Origin: an uncultured Christensenellaceae bacterium
Lineage (GTDB): Bacteria > Bacillota > Clostridia > Christensenellales > Pumilibacteraceae
NCBI GenBank assembly: GCA_910588155.1
Contig: CAJUPB010000001.1
Location: forward strand, 1 to 64,000
Reading direction: 5' to 3'
DNA: 64,000 bases
Numbering within the stretch: position 1 is the stretch's first letter; the number at the start of each line of letters is the position of its first letter. The translations under genes and the position numbers were made by a program. This document shows positions 18,539 through 27,778 of the stretch, one piece after another. The notes beneath the pieces are model-generated. The model was not told the DNA's origin, did no database searches, and saw nothing but the letters and a program-made list of their open reading frames with translations.

Positions 18539-19576
18539 GTGACGTTTACGCTTAAAGCAATCATAGACTTGAATGCTCTTTTGTATAATGTGCAGGTGAT
18601 AAGAGCCAAAACCGCCGCGAAAATATATGCGGTGGTGAAAGCAAATGCATACGGTCACGGTATGTCGATTGCGTCGTATTTGCAACATTATGTGGACGGC
18701 TTTTGTGTAGCATCGGCAAGCGAGGCGAGGGAGTTGGTCGGGCTGGCAGTTTACAAGCCAATTCTTATTTTGGGAGAAGTAGGAGAAAATAATCCTATTT
18801 TGCCTTATGATAATTTGGTGTACACAGTCGGCTCATTGGCGGAAGCAAAGCTTTTTGCCGACAAAAAAGATGTCGGTTTTTATATAAAACTGAACACTGG
18901 AATGAACCGACTCGGCTGCGATGGGGACGCTTTTCGCAACATTATGAATTATGTCAGACAAAACTCTTTGAATTGCAAAGGAGTTTATACACATTTTTTT
19001 CAACCCGAAAATGAAATGATGACGCAAAAGCAGTTTTCACTATTCGAAGAACAAACCTGCGGAATAGAGCTTTTCGGCGGCAAACTGCATTGTTGTGCGA
19101 GCAATGTTTTGAACAATGATTTCTGTCGTCACAAGGATATTGTACGCGTAGGCTTGGCGCTTTACGGTTACGGAGGCGTCGAAGCGGGATTAAGGCCGAT
19201 AATGTCGGTTTGTGCGCCGATTGTCAAAATACGAAATTTGAAGAAGGGTGAGTATGTAAGTTACGGAGATTTTAAAGTAAAAAGCGATTGCAAAATAGCG
19301 GTATTAAGAATCGGATACGGTGACGGATATCGGCGATTGGATGCAAGTCGCAGATTTGTGTCAATTAACGGAAAAAGATGCCCGATTGTCGGTCAAATAT
19401 GTATGGATATGTGTATGGCTGATATAAGCGATGTGTCGGCAGAAGTAGGAGACTTTGCGTATGTTCTCGGCCGCGGTATTTCTGCCGAAGAACTTGCCGA
19501 AGAGTATGGTACGATTGTTTATGAAGTTTTAACTTCTTTCAATGAAAGAGTAGAGAGGGTGTATGTTAAAAGATAG
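18539..19576 (+). CDS. alr: Alanine racemase
   Basis: A 345-residue PLP enzyme making D-alanine for peptidoglycan. The PLP lysine is Lys34 in YAVVKANAYGHG; the second catalytic residue, a tyrosine, lies in GEYVSYGDF, followed by IAVLRIGYGDGYRR; GQICMDMCMADIS is the conserved substrate-site block. The start is GTG 18539 with CGGAGA upstream. It overlaps the downstream cyclo-ligase gene by 14 bases. Confidence 0.95.
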   Translation: MTFTLKAIIDLNALLYNVQVIRAKTAAKIYAVVKANAYGHGMSIASYLQHYVDGFCVASASEARELVGLAVYKPILILGEVGENNPILPYDNLVYTVGSLAEAKLFADKKDVGFYIKLNTGMNRLGCDGDAFRNIMNYVRQNSLNCKGVYTHFFQPENEMMTQKQFSLFEEQTCGIELFGGKLHCCASNVLNNDFCRHKDIVRVGLALYGYGGVEAGLRPIMSVCAPIVKIRNLKKGEYVSYGDFKVKSDCKIAVLRIGYGDGYRRLDASRRFVSINGKRCPIVGQICMDMCMADISDVSAEVGDFAYVLGRGISAEELAEEYGTIVYEVLTSFNERVERVYVKR

Positions 19577-20126
19577 AGATATTTTGCGAAAAAAAATGCA
19601 AAAAATGCGAACAGGTATAGATGGAAAAATTTTCAAAGACAAGCTTATTTTTGACTGTTTTTTCAATATGAAAGAAGTTTCGGGTTTTGAGAGTTTTTTT
19701 GTTTACGTTTCGATGAATGACGAGGCGGATACTTTAAGAATTATTGAAAAGCTTTTATGTTTGAATAAAAAAGTTTGTATTCCGTATACGAAAGACTGTA
19801 CTATGTCTGTCAAAAGACTTTTGGAATTGCCGCAAAATGTTAAAACGGACAAGCTTGGCAATATTTACGAGGCAGATATTTTACCTACGGTAGATTTTGA
19901 TTGTGATTGCGCTGTGGTGCCTATGTTGGCGTTTAACAATCGGTTGTTCAGATTGGGCTATGGCGGAGGGTATTATGACAGATTTTTAAGTACGTTTAAA
20001 GGGTTTCGTTTGGGACTTGCGTATTCGGAGCAGCTGAATAACGAATTTGCGGAAAGCTGTTTTGACGAGGGGTTGGACGCTATCGTTACGCAAAACGGTA
20101 TTATAAGGAAGCGGGGTGCTTTATAA
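19563..20126 (+). CDS. 5-formyltetrahydrofolate cyclo-ligase
   Basis: A 187-residue ATP-dependent enzyme converting 5-formyl-THF to 5,10-methenyl-THF. The C-terminal motif RLGYGGGYYDRFL is diagnostic, with the upstream DCAVVPMLAFNNRLFRLG segment and an N-terminal basic helix (KMQKMR). It starts inside alr (ATG 19563 with AGAGGG upstream) and ends one base into rsmD, so alr, this gene and rsmD are translationally chained. Confidence 0.92.
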   Translation: MLKDRDILRKKMQKMRTGIDGKIFKDKLIFDCFFNMKEVSGFESFFVYVSMNDEADTLRIIEKLLCLNKKVCIPYTKDCTMSVKRLLELPQNVKTDKLGNIYEADILPTVDFDCDCAVVPMLAFNNRLFRLGYGGGYYDRFLSTFKGFRLGLAYSEQLNNEFAESCFDEGLDAIVTQNGIIRKRGAL

Positions 20127-20683
20127 TGAGAGTGATAAGCGGAAAATTCAGAGGGAAAAGATTGTATTCGCCCGCAGATAACCGTGTGCGTCCGACGACC
20201 GACAGAATCAAAGAGACTATGTTTAATATTCTTTTTTCGAAAGGAGCACAGTATAATTCCGTGCTTGACTTATTCAGCGGCTCGGGCGCCTTGGGAATAG
20301 AAGCTCTTTCCAGGGGCGCAAAAACCGCTGTTTTCATAGACAAGGATGCGGACAGCGTGAAGCTGACGGGGCTTAACTTGCGTAATGTGCAGGCTGTAAA
20401 TTATGAAATTTTTAACACAGATTATTCGATAGCTTTGAAAAAATTGAAAGGGCGAAAATTTGAAATTATTTTTGTTGACCCGCCGTATAAGTTGAAAATA
20501 GAACCGTTGGTTTTGCAAGGAATCAAGGACAACGAGCTTTTGTCCGAAGATGGAATTATTGTTGTTGAACATTCTGCGGAAAATAAGTTGCAAATTGACG
20601 ACAAAAGATATATAATAGACGAAAGACTATGCGGCAATACCGTGCTGTCTTTCATTTGTTATAGGAGAGAAGCGATTGAATAG
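20126..20683 (+). CDS. rsmD: 16S rRNA (guanine-966-N2)-methyltransferase RsmD
   Basis: A 185-residue Rossmann-fold methyltransferase. It starts MRVISGKFRGKRL with RPTTDRIKETMFNIL, then the SAM loop LDLFSGSGALGIEALSRG and catalytic IIFVDPPYKL (DPPY). rsmD-coaD pairing is conserved across bacteria; here the two overlap by 8 bases. Confidence 0.95.
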   Translation: MRVISGKFRGKRLYSPADNRVRPTTDRIKETMFNILFSKGAQYNSVLDLFSGSGALGIEALSRGAKTAVFIDKDADSVKLTGLNLRNVQAVNYEIFNTDYSIALKKLKGRKFEIIFVDPPYKLKIEPLVLQGIKDNELLSEDGIIVVEHSAENKLQIDDKRYIIDERLCGNTVLSFICYRREAIE

Positions 20684-21161
20684 AGCGGTTTTTGCGGGGA
20701 CTTTCAACCCTTTTACATTGGGTCATTATGATATCGTTGACAGAGCGTCGAAGCTTTTCGACGAAGTTATAATCGGTGTCGCAGATGATTCGTCGGGAAA
20801 AGATAATTTGCTTTCGGCGGTGGACAGAGTCGACATTGCAAAAATTTCGGTTTCCGAACTTAAAAATGTGAGGGTTAAATCGTTTTGCGGTTTTCTGGTT
20901 GACTTTGTCAAAAAAGAAGGAGCAGGAGTTATTGTGCGCGGTTTGCGTTCTGCGACAGATGCCGAATATGAAAAAGGTCTATGTGCGGTATATAAGAGTC
21001 AGAACAGCGAAATCGAATGTGTCTATTTATTTTCAGAACCGAAATACGGTCATATTTCGGGAACGATTGTTCGGCAGTTGATACGGTTCGACGGTTCGCT
21101 CGACGGATATGTTTGCCCGACGGCGTCAGAGAAGATAAGGAATTGTTATAGAAAGTTGTGA
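20676..21161 (+). CDS. coaD: Phosphopantetheine adenylyltransferase
   Basis: A 161-residue nucleotidyltransferase for the penultimate step of coenzyme A synthesis. It shows GTFNPFTLGHYDIV (HxGH variant TLGH), VRGLRSATDAEYEKG and the C-terminal HISGTIVRQL block. The start is TTG 20676, within the rsmD end, with GGAGAG upstream. Followed by a coiled-coil protein often found at this place in Clostridia. Confidence 0.95.
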   Translation: MNRAVFAGTFNPFTLGHYDIVDRASKLFDEVIIGVADDSSGKDNLLSAVDRVDIAKISVSELKNVRVKSFCGFLVDFVKKEGAGVIVRGLRSATDAEYEKGLCAVYKSQNSEIECVYLFSEPKYGHISGTIVRQLIRFDGSLDGYVCPTASEKIRNCYRKL

Positions 21162-21173
21162 GGTGTGGTTTGT

Positions 21174-21626
21174 ATGGATTTAATGCAGTTATTAGACGAA
21201 TTGGAAGCAGAACTCTCCGACAAGAAAGGGTTTTTCGGGAAAAAAGTCGATTTGGACAAGTGTTATAATTTGGTGCGCCAAATCAAAATAAATCTTCCGT
21301 CTACGTTGCGTGAAACCGAGTATGTCATGGAGAATAAGCGCAAAATACTCGAAAATGCGGATATTGTGGCGAAAAACACTATACGCGAAGCGGAAGAGCG
21401 TGCGGAGCATATGATAGATAATTCGGAGATAATGAGATTGGCGGACCTTGAATCCAAAAAGATGATGGAAAGCACTATGATGCAGTGTGACGGTCTTGTT
21501 CATCACACAAAGGACCATTTGGACAATATGTTTAAAGAAACCGAACAGTTTCTTTTATCCACACTTACGATGATTAGAAACAACAGAGAAGAATTGAGAG
21601 GAGCTGTGATTATAAATAAAAAATAA
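21174..21626 (+). CDS. Coiled-coil protein of unknown function downstream of coaD
   Basis: A 150-residue, highly charged, almost wholly helical protein: ELEAELSDKKGFFGKKVDLD near the N-terminus, then a long heptad-like stretch rich in Glu/Lys/Met (RKILENADIVAKNTIREAEE) resembling the DivIVA tail or the V-ATPase H/E stalk subunits. No catalytic motif is visible. Proteins like this next to coaD in Clostridia are often labelled ATPase or cell-division initiation protein without proof. It may be a scaffold or membrane-curvature factor; this is a guess from shape only. ATG 21174 is chosen over GTG 21165. Confidence 0.7.
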   Translation: MDLMQLLDELEAELSDKKGFFGKKVDLDKCYNLVRQIKINLPSTLRETEYVMENKRKILENADIVAKNTIREAEERAEHMIDNSEIMRLADLESKKMMESTMMQCDGLVHHTKDHLDNMFKETEQFLLSTLTMIRNNREELRGAVIINKK

Positions 21627-21650
21627 TCGCGAAGATTACGGAGTTTATCG

Positions 21651-22676
21651 ATGTTTGAAAGGATAAAAGAGATTATAACACCGGAAGACGTTAAGAAGAT
21701 TTTGCCGTTGTCCGAGAATGGGAAGCGCGTAAAGTCGGAGCGAGATTCGTTGCTGAAAAAAATTATCAGCGGTTTGGACGACAGAAAGGTTATGATAGTC
21801 GGTCCGTGTTCCGCCGATAACGAAGTTGCGGTGTTGGATTATATGTCCAGATTGGCTCGAATTTCGGAGCAGGTTAAGGACAAGTTGTTTATAGTGCCGC
21901 GAATCTATACAAATAAACCGAGAACTCGCGGCGACGGTTATAAGGGAATATTTCATAATCCGAATCCGTGCAAGGGGACCGATATTCAAGAAGGCATTAT
22001 GGCTATGCGTCATATGCACATCAAGAGTATAGAGGAAACGGGACTGTCTGCTGCCGATGAAATGCTTTATCCCGAAAATTACGATTACCTCGAAGATTTA
22101 TTGACATATGTGGCAGTCGGGGCTCGTTCGTCGGAAAATCAGCAGCATAGGCTTGTGGCGAGCGGGGTGGACGTGCCTGTGGGGGTCAAGAATCCTATGT
22201 TCGGAAGTATGTCTGTGCTATTGAATTCGATTTATGCTGCGCAAATACCTAATGAATTTAAATACGGCAAATATCAAGTCAAGACTGCCGGCAATGCCTA
22301 TGCTCACGCTGTTTTGAGAGGCGGAGTTGATTCGTTTGGAAACAATATACCCAATTATCATTATGAAGACGTGATTAAATTTTACGATATGTATAAACAG
22401 CAGAACTTAAAAAATCCTGCTGTTATAATAGACGTAAATCATTCGAACAGCAATAAAAATCCTTTTGAACAGATACGCATCGTCAAGGAAATCATATCAA
22501 ATATGAATTCTTGCGACAAATTCAAAGAGCTGGTTAAGGGTTTTATGGTGGAAAGTTATATCGAAGACGGAAATCAAAGTCCCGACGGGTCTGTATACGG
22601 CAAGTCCATAACGGACGGATGTCTCGGTTGGGATAAAACCCGTAAATTGATTTTCGATGTTGCCGAACATCTTTAA
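21651..22676 (+). CDS. 3-deoxy-7-phosphoheptulonate synthase (class I DAHP synthase)
   Basis: A 341-residue AroFGH-type enzyme that condenses PEP and erythrose-4-phosphate, the first step of the shikimate pathway. The motifs MIVGPCSADN, IVPRIYTNKPRTRGDGYKG, LRGG and IIDVNHSNSNKNPFEQ are typical of the class I alpha subtype. No ACT or chorismate mutase domain is attached, and no other aromatic-pathway genes are nearby. It ends SYIEDGNQSPDGSVYGKS before the final helix. Confidence 0.92.
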   Translation: MFERIKEIITPEDVKKILPLSENGKRVKSERDSLLKKIISGLDDRKVMIVGPCSADNEVAVLDYMSRLARISEQVKDKLFIVPRIYTNKPRTRGDGYKGIFHNPNPCKGTDIQEGIMAMRHMHIKSIEETGLSAADEMLYPENYDYLEDLLTYVAVGARSSENQQHRLVASGVDVPVGVKNPMFGSMSVLLNSIYAAQIPNEFKYGKYQVKTAGNAYAHAVLRGGVDSFGNNIPNYHYEDVIKFYDMYKQQNLKNPAVIIDVNHSNSNKNPFEQIRIVKEIISNMNSCDKFKELVKGFMVESYIEDGNQSPDGSVYGKSITDGCLGWDKTRKLIFDVAEHL

Positions 22677-22696
22677 ATTTCGAAGGGAGGAAAATG

Positions 22697-23485
22697 ATGA
22701 GCGAAGTGAAAGTCGGATTGGCGCTGGGGTCGGGCGGAGCGCGCGGATTTTGTCATATCGGAGTATTGCAAGCTTTTGAGGAAAACAATATCCCCATACA
22801 TTGTATTGCGGGCTGTTCCAACGGTGCTCTTGTGGGCGGCTGTTATTGTGCGGGAATAAGTATCGACAAAATGAAAGATACTGCGAAAAAGTCTACTATG
22901 AGCGCGATAGCGGACGTGAATATATCTTTGAAAAACAACGGCTTTTTAAAAGGTCGGCGTGCCGTCAATATTGTGAAGAAGCTTATCGGCGACAAGACTA
23001 TCGAGCAGTGTTCTATTCCGTTTCGTGCGACGGCTTGCAATGTCAATACGGGGGAATTGAAAATATTCGACAGCGGCTCTTTGGTTGATGCTATGAGAGC
23101 GAGTATGTCGATTCCGATTATTTTTCACGCCTTGGAAAAGAGCAAGGGGTGCGTTTTGGTTGACGGCGGCATTCTGGAAAGAATTCCGATTTCGTCGGTA
23201 AAAGAAATGGGTGCCGACGTGGTTATTGCCGTGGACGCCATAGGTCCTCCGAAAAATGATTTTGTGAGGAACAGAGGTTTTGTCAAAATGTTCGAGAGGG
23301 TGTTTTACTTATTGGATTGGGAAGCGACGAAGGAAAAAATCAAACGGGCGGATATGGTCATAACGCCCGACCAAGGCGACAGGTCTATGATGGATTTTAA
23401 AGATAATTTGTATTCCGTGGAATGCGGCTATAAGGCGGCAATGGCGGCTATGCCGGATATTTTCAAATTGATTGGGATGACTTAA
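22697..23485 (+). CDS. Patatin-like phospholipase (RssA/YlbK type)
   Basis: A 262-residue serine acyl hydrolase of the patatin family. The oxyanion-hole motif GSGGARG (11-17), nucleophile elbow GCSNG with Ser41 (family GxSxG, usually GTSMG) and catalytic dyad Asp in VDGGILERIP are all present. No signal peptide, so it is probably cytoplasmic or membrane-associated. The second ATG at 22697 is better spaced from GGAGG (22686-22690) than ATG 22694. It converges on tmcAL, overlapping its stop by 4 bases. The substrate is unknown. Confidence 0.88.
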   Translation: MSEVKVGLALGSGGARGFCHIGVLQAFEENNIPIHCIAGCSNGALVGGCYCAGISIDKMKDTAKKSTMSAIADVNISLKNNGFLKGRRAVNIVKKLIGDKTIEQCSIPFRATACNVNTGELKIFDSGSLVDAMRASMSIPIIFHALEKSKGCVLVDGGILERIPISSVKEMGADVVIAVDAIGPPKNDFVRNRGFVKMFERVFYLLDWEATKEKIKRADMVITPDQGDRSMMDFKDNLYSVECGYKAAMAAMPDIFKLIGMT

Positions 23486-24657
23486 ATCGATATAAGACGA
23501 TTGTGTAATTTATAAGTATCGTTATGTGTAAGCAGCGTATAGAGATTGTGTGCTGCTTTTTCGATGTTTAACAATGATTGAATATCGTTTGAATACTCCT
23601 CGAAAATCGGAGCTTTAATCGAAAAACACGACGGCAAAGAGGAAAGATATTTTTTAAAATAGTTTTTGATGCCTAATACTTGTGCAAAAGTATGTGTTAT
23701 GTGTGATATAGTATCGTAATTTATGCCAAAAGCACATTGAAGACATATACGCTTGATTCTGCTCAACGTATATCTTTTGGTTTTGACGCATTCGAGCAGG
23801 GTATTATAATTTGTCGTATTGTTGCAAGCCGCACTTATTCTGTGCTCTATACCTTCTGCCGAATCGACGGTTTTTGCTATTGTATTCGAGGACATATTTT
23901 TCATAGTGTAAGTCATTATGTCTGAATATGTTCTAAAATCTATCGGATGAATGGTGTTTTCTTCGTGTATTCGTTTGTAGCTGTGGGGCGGAACGTATTT
24001 TTTTACATAGCTGTCGGTATTATTCGAAAAGATATTTTTTCTGATTTCGGATGAAGAGACAGAAGCTTCGTTGTTTCGCTTTATAAATACGGGCTCTATG
24101 TTTGAACCTATGCGTTTCAAAGCTTTGATATATTCCATACACAATATATTGTTGGGAGTAGACAGTATTACGTCTGACATATCATATCCAATATTGTATT
24201 TTTCGGCGATTTTTGCGGTTGCGTCGGCATAGCTTTCGGCATAAGAAAGTCCGCGTTTAAGATTTGCATTCAATATTCTTTTTAATTTCGCAGGCTCGTT
24301 TAATTGTATTTCGGCAAGTATAGAAAGCGCATTTGTATTGTCTGTTTCGCACCCCATAGCGAGGTATTTGACATCGGGAAGTTTGGATATGATGTCTATT
24401 GCGCCCTTTGCAAATAATTCTCCGTTTCCTGTTGCGTACACCGTAGGCAATTGCACGACCATATCCGCACCGGACCGCAGCGCGCATTCGGTTCTTGCAA
24501 GTTTGTTTATTACGGCCGGTTCCGCGCGCTGAACGAAATCTCCGCTCATAACGCATATGATTCCGTCGCAGTTTGATTTTTTGCGTATTTCCGACAATTG
24601 GTATTCGTGTCCGTTGTGTAATGGATTGTATTCGCATATTAAGGCGTAATAATTCAT
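23482..24657 (-). CDS. tmcAL: tRNA(Met) cytidine acetate ligase TmcAL
   Basis: A 391-residue member of the YlbM/TmcAL family, which activates acetate with ATP and forms N4-acetylcytidine at the wobble base of elongator tRNA-Met. N-terminal nucleotidyltransferase motif CEYNPLHNGH (about 8-17), then GDFVQRAEPAVINKLART and SSSEIRKNIF; the C-terminal half is more divergent. On the - strand, head-to-head with pta-ackA, which interconvert acetate and acetyl-CoA. Confidence 0.92.
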   Translation of the reverse strand: MNYYALICEYNPLHNGHEYQLSEIRKKSNCDGIICVMSGDFVQRAEPAVINKLARTECALRSGADMVVQLPTVYATGNGELFAKGAIDIISKLPDVKYLAMGCETDNTNALSILAEIQLNEPAKLKRILNANLKRGLSYAESYADATAKIAEKYNIGYDMSDVILSTPNNILCMEYIKALKRIGSNIEPVFIKRNNEASVSSSEIRKNIFSNNTDSYVKKYVPPHSYKRIHEENTIHPIDFRTYSDIMTYTMKNMSSNTIAKTVDSAEGIEHRISAACNNTTNYNTLLECVKTKRYTLSRIKRICLQCAFGINYDTISHITHTFAQVLGIKNYFKKYLSSLPSCFSIKAPIFEEYSNDIQSLLNIEKAAHNLYTLLTHNDTYKLHNRLISI

Positions 24658-24695
24658 AAAATCTCCGCTTTTTTGTTTTTTCTCGGTTTAATAAT

Positions 24696-24740
24696 TTGCT
24701 TTTTTTTGAAGTTGTGATATAATTATTAAAGATGTATAAT
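24696..24740 (+). promoter_or_regulatory. Tandem promoters of pta-ackA
   Basis: Two overlapping sigma-A-like promoters: TTGCTT (24696-24701) with a 16-base spacer and TATAAT (24718-24723), and TTGTGA (24712-24717) with a 17-base spacer and TATAAT (24735-24740). Both point to pta. Their spacing suggests two start sites about 17 bases apart. Confidence 0.65.
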
Positions 24741-24813
24741 GTTTGGCGAAAGCATTATAACATATTTTTCAAAATAAATCACTATTTTAACGGGAAGTTA
24801 AAGGAGAATTTTT

Positions 24814-25803
24814 ATGGCAGCTTTATTGGAGAGCATCAGAAGAGAAGCAAAAAAAGCATATAAGCATATTGTGCTTGCGGAGGGAGAAGAGGAAAGAATC
24901 ATTGTAGCCGCTTCGCGCATTGCGGATATGCAAATGGCAAAGTTGACATTGATAGGCGACGAAAAGAAAATTGCCGCAAAGTGTCCCGACGTCGATTTGA
25001 CGGGTGTGGAGATATTCAATCCGAAAAGCAGAGATTTGAGCAAATATGCCGATTTGCTTTATGAGCTTCGAAAAGCGAAAGGTATGGAAAGAGCCGAGGC
25101 GGAAGAGCTTGCGCACAATCCTCTCTATCTCGGAGTGTTGATGGTAAAAGCGGGAGAGGCCGACGGTATGGTTGCCGGCTCGGTGAACTCCACGGGCGAC
25201 GTATTGAGACCGGCGTTGCAGATTATTAAAACCGCGCAGGGTATTAAGACGGTCAGCAGCTGTTTTATTATGGTGCTGCCGGAATTCAGCAAGTACGGAG
25301 AAAACGGAGTTATGGTTTTCGGAGACTGCGCGGTCAATCCGAATCCTACTGCGGAACAGCTTGCGGATATTGCGATTGCATCCGCCGCCAGCGCGAAGAA
25401 TATAGCGGGTATACATCCGAAAGTGGCAATGCTGTCTTTCTCCACTATGGGTTCGGCAAAGCACGAGCTTGTGGATAAAGTGACGGAGGCTGTCAAAATC
25501 GCCAAGAAAGCCGCACCCGAACTCGAACTTGACGGCGAATTGCAATTGGATGCCGCCATTGTGGAAAGCGTAGCAAAGCTGAAAGCTCCGAAGAGCAAGG
25601 TTGCAGGTCGCGCAAATGTGTTGATATTCCCCGATTTGCAAGCGGGTAATATCGGTTATAAACTTGTTCAGAGACTGGCGGGCGCGGAAGCCGTCGGTCC
25701 CATATGTCAAGGATTTAACAAGCCCGTAAACGACTTGTCGCGCGGTTGCAGTGCCGATGATGTGGTGAACGTTGTTGCTATGACGGCGTTGCAGGCGCAA
25801 TAA
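24814..25803 (+). CDS. pta: Phosphate acetyltransferase
   Basis: A 329-residue single-domain Pta that interconverts acetyl-CoA and acetyl phosphate. The conserved segments VLAEGEEERI, EADGMVAGSVNSTGDVLRPA, GDCAVNPNPTAEQLADIA and the C-terminal GFNKPVNDLSRGCSADDVV are all present. It is the short form without the N-terminal P-loop regulatory domain. AAAGGAG precedes ATG 24814. It forms an operon with ackA. Confidence 0.97.
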   Translation: MAALLESIRREAKKAYKHIVLAEGEEERIIVAASRIADMQMAKLTLIGDEKKIAAKCPDVDLTGVEIFNPKSRDLSKYADLLYELRKAKGMERAEAEELAHNPLYLGVLMVKAGEADGMVAGSVNSTGDVLRPALQIIKTAQGIKTVSSCFIMVLPEFSKYGENGVMVFGDCAVNPNPTAEQLADIAIASAASAKNIAGIHPKVAMLSFSTMGSAKHELVDKVTEAVKIAKKAAPELELDGELQLDAAIVESVAKLKAPKSKVAGRANVLIFPDLQAGNIGYKLVQRLAGAEAVGPICQGFNKPVNDLSRGCSADDVVNVVAMTALQAQ

Positions 25804-25826
25804 ATCAATAATTTCGAGGTGAAAAT

Positions 25827-27008
25827 ATGAAAATACTTGTAGTAAATGCAGGAAGCTCGTCTTTGAAATATCAGTTGATAGAGATGGATAACGAGAGTGT
25901 ATTGGCAAAAGGTGTTTGCGAACGAATAGGGCAGGACGGCTCCACTTTGAAACATAGTGGTTCTGCGAAAATCGAACTTAACTTGCCTATGCCTACACAT
26001 AAAGAGGCAATTCAATATGTACTTGACGCTTTGATTAGCAAAGAACACGGAGTCATCGAGCATATGTCCGACATTGCGGCGGTAGGACACAGAGTGCTTC
26101 ACAGCGGCGAGGATTTTAATGACAGCGTAAAGATTACGGACGATGTTTTGAAAGTTATCGAAAGCAACGTAGATTTGGGTCCTTTGCATATGCCGCCCAA
26201 TATTATGGGAATTAAGGCGTGCCGAGAGGTTATGCCGAATGCGCCTATGGTTGCTGTTTTCGATACGACATTCCATTCCACAATGCCGCCGTATGCGTAT
26301 ATGTACGCTATTCCTTACGAGGATTATAAAAAGTATAAAATCAGAAAATACGGTTTTCACGGAACGAGCCATTTATACATAACGGGTGAAATAAGAAAGC
26401 TTCTTAAAACCGATAAATTTAAGGCAGTCATTTGTCATCTCGGAAACGGAGCCAGCGTAAGTGCGGTAAAGGACGGCAAGTGTATCGATACTTCTATGGG
26501 GTTGACTCCGTTGGAAGGTCTTGTGATGGGAACGCGCTGCGGTGACATCGACCCTGCCGTCATAGAATACTTAATAGATAAAACGGGTATGGACATTCAT
26601 CAAGCTACCGACTATCTGAACAAGAAGAGCGGCGTTTTGGGAGTGAGCGGCATAGGTTCGGATTTCCGTGATTTGATGGCGGGAGTAGAGGCGGGCAACG
26701 AGCGCGCTCGTTTGGCTGTCGATATGTTTTCGTATCGCGTGAAAAAATATGTCGGTGCATATTCTGCGGCTTTGGGTGGTCTGGACTGTGTGGTATTTAC
26801 GGGCGGCATAGGAGAGCACACCGAATACGTTCGTGAAAAAGTTATGAACGGTTTGGAGTATCTCGGAGTCGATTTCGATTATGAAACCAATCTTAATCCA
26901 AAAGGAAGTTGTGTCGAGCTGTCTAAAAAGAGTTCCAAAGTTAAAGTGTATATAATTCCTACGAATGAAGAGTTGGTTATTGCGAGAGAAACTTTGCGTT
27001 TGAAGTAA
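25827..27008 (+). CDS. ackA: Acetate kinase
   Basis: A 393-residue ASKHA-fold kinase that makes ATP from acetyl phosphate. It starts MKILVVNAGSSSLKYQ; other motifs are GHRVLHSGEDF, FDTTFHSTMP, RKYGFHGTSHLY and VFTGGIGEHTEYVR. Pta-AckA substrate-level phosphorylation suggests a fermentative lifestyle. The stop shares one base with the comFC start. Confidence 0.97.
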   Translation: MKILVVNAGSSSLKYQLIEMDNESVLAKGVCERIGQDGSTLKHSGSAKIELNLPMPTHKEAIQYVLDALISKEHGVIEHMSDIAAVGHRVLHSGEDFNDSVKITDDVLKVIESNVDLGPLHMPPNIMGIKACREVMPNAPMVAVFDTTFHSTMPPYAYMYAIPYEDYKKYKIRKYGFHGTSHLYITGEIRKLLKTDKFKAVICHLGNGASVSAVKDGKCIDTSMGLTPLEGLVMGTRCGDIDPAVIEYLIDKTGMDIHQATDYLNKKSGVLGVSGIGSDFRDLMAGVEAGNERARLAVDMFSYRVKKYVGAYSAALGGLDCVVFTGGIGEHTEYVREKVMNGLEYLGVDFDYETNLNPKGSCVELSKKSSKVKVYIIPTNEELVIARETLRLK

Positions 27009-27778
27009 TGGAGAAGCAAAAGTTTATCGATGAACTGACCGACGTATTTTTTCCCGGCGGAATAAAGTGTATCGTATGCGGAATCGATATACCGAAAGAG
27101 AAAAGATTTCCCGTTTGTTCAAAATGTTGTTTGGAGAATAACGATATTTACTGTTTGACGTGCGGAAGAAATGCGGTTGCTTCCGGACAGTACTGTCTTT
27201 CTTGCAAGGACAATAAATGGAATTTTGCGAAAGCGCGGGCGCCTTTTGTTTTCAAAGGGGAAGTCAAGCGCCTGATACATCGTTTAAAATATGGAAATTG
27301 CAAGTATTTGGCAAGAGAATTGTCCGTTTATCTGGCTGATGCTTATTTTGAACATAGTCTTATGTCAGACATTATATCGTTTGTGCCAATGCATTCCAAA
27401 AAGCAAAAGCGACGCGGGTATAATCAGGCAGAGGAGCTGGCTCGTTGTTTGTCGCAGACGGTCGGATGTTCGTGTGAGAAACTTTTGTTGAAAACGGTAT
27501 TTGCTAAAAGCAATGCAGGACAGAATTCCGAGCAGCGTTTGGCTGCCGTTAAAGATACGTTTTCCGTTGCCGAATCGGAAGGAAAAGCTGTTGAGATAAA
27601 AAACAAACGGATTTTATTAGTTGACGATGTTTTTACTACCGGTGCTACGGTAAACGAGTGCGCTCGCGTACTTTTATCTGCGGGAGCAGCAGAAGTTAAT
27701 GTGCTTACTTTGGCAAGCGTGTCCGGTTCGATAAAGCGGAAAAGTGTTAAGCTTTCCGACTTAAAAATCAATAATTAA
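27008..27778 (+). CDS. comFC: ComFC-like amidophosphoribosyltransferase domain protein
   Basis: A 256-residue protein with an N-terminal double zinc-finger region (CIVCG, CSKC, CLTCG, CLSC pairs in residues 20-70) and a C-terminal phosphoribosyltransferase domain with PRPP loop RILLVDDVFTTGATVNECA and RRGYNQAEELA. ComFC participates in DNA uptake in naturally competent bacteria. The helicase partner ComFA is not adjacent. dprA and comM in the same window are consistent with a transformation-related set, though all three also occur in bacteria not known to be competent. Confidence 0.9.
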   Translation: MEKQKFIDELTDVFFPGGIKCIVCGIDIPKEKRFPVCSKCCLENNDIYCLTCGRNAVASGQYCLSCKDNKWNFAKARAPFVFKGEVKRLIHRLKYGNCKYLARELSVYLADAYFEHSLMSDIISFVPMHSKKQKRRGYNQAEELARCLSQTVGCSCEKLLLKTVFAKSNAGQNSEQRLAAVKDTFSVAESEGKAVEIKNKRILLVDDVFTTGATVNECARVLLSAGAAEVNVLTLASVSGSIKRKSVKLSDLKINN

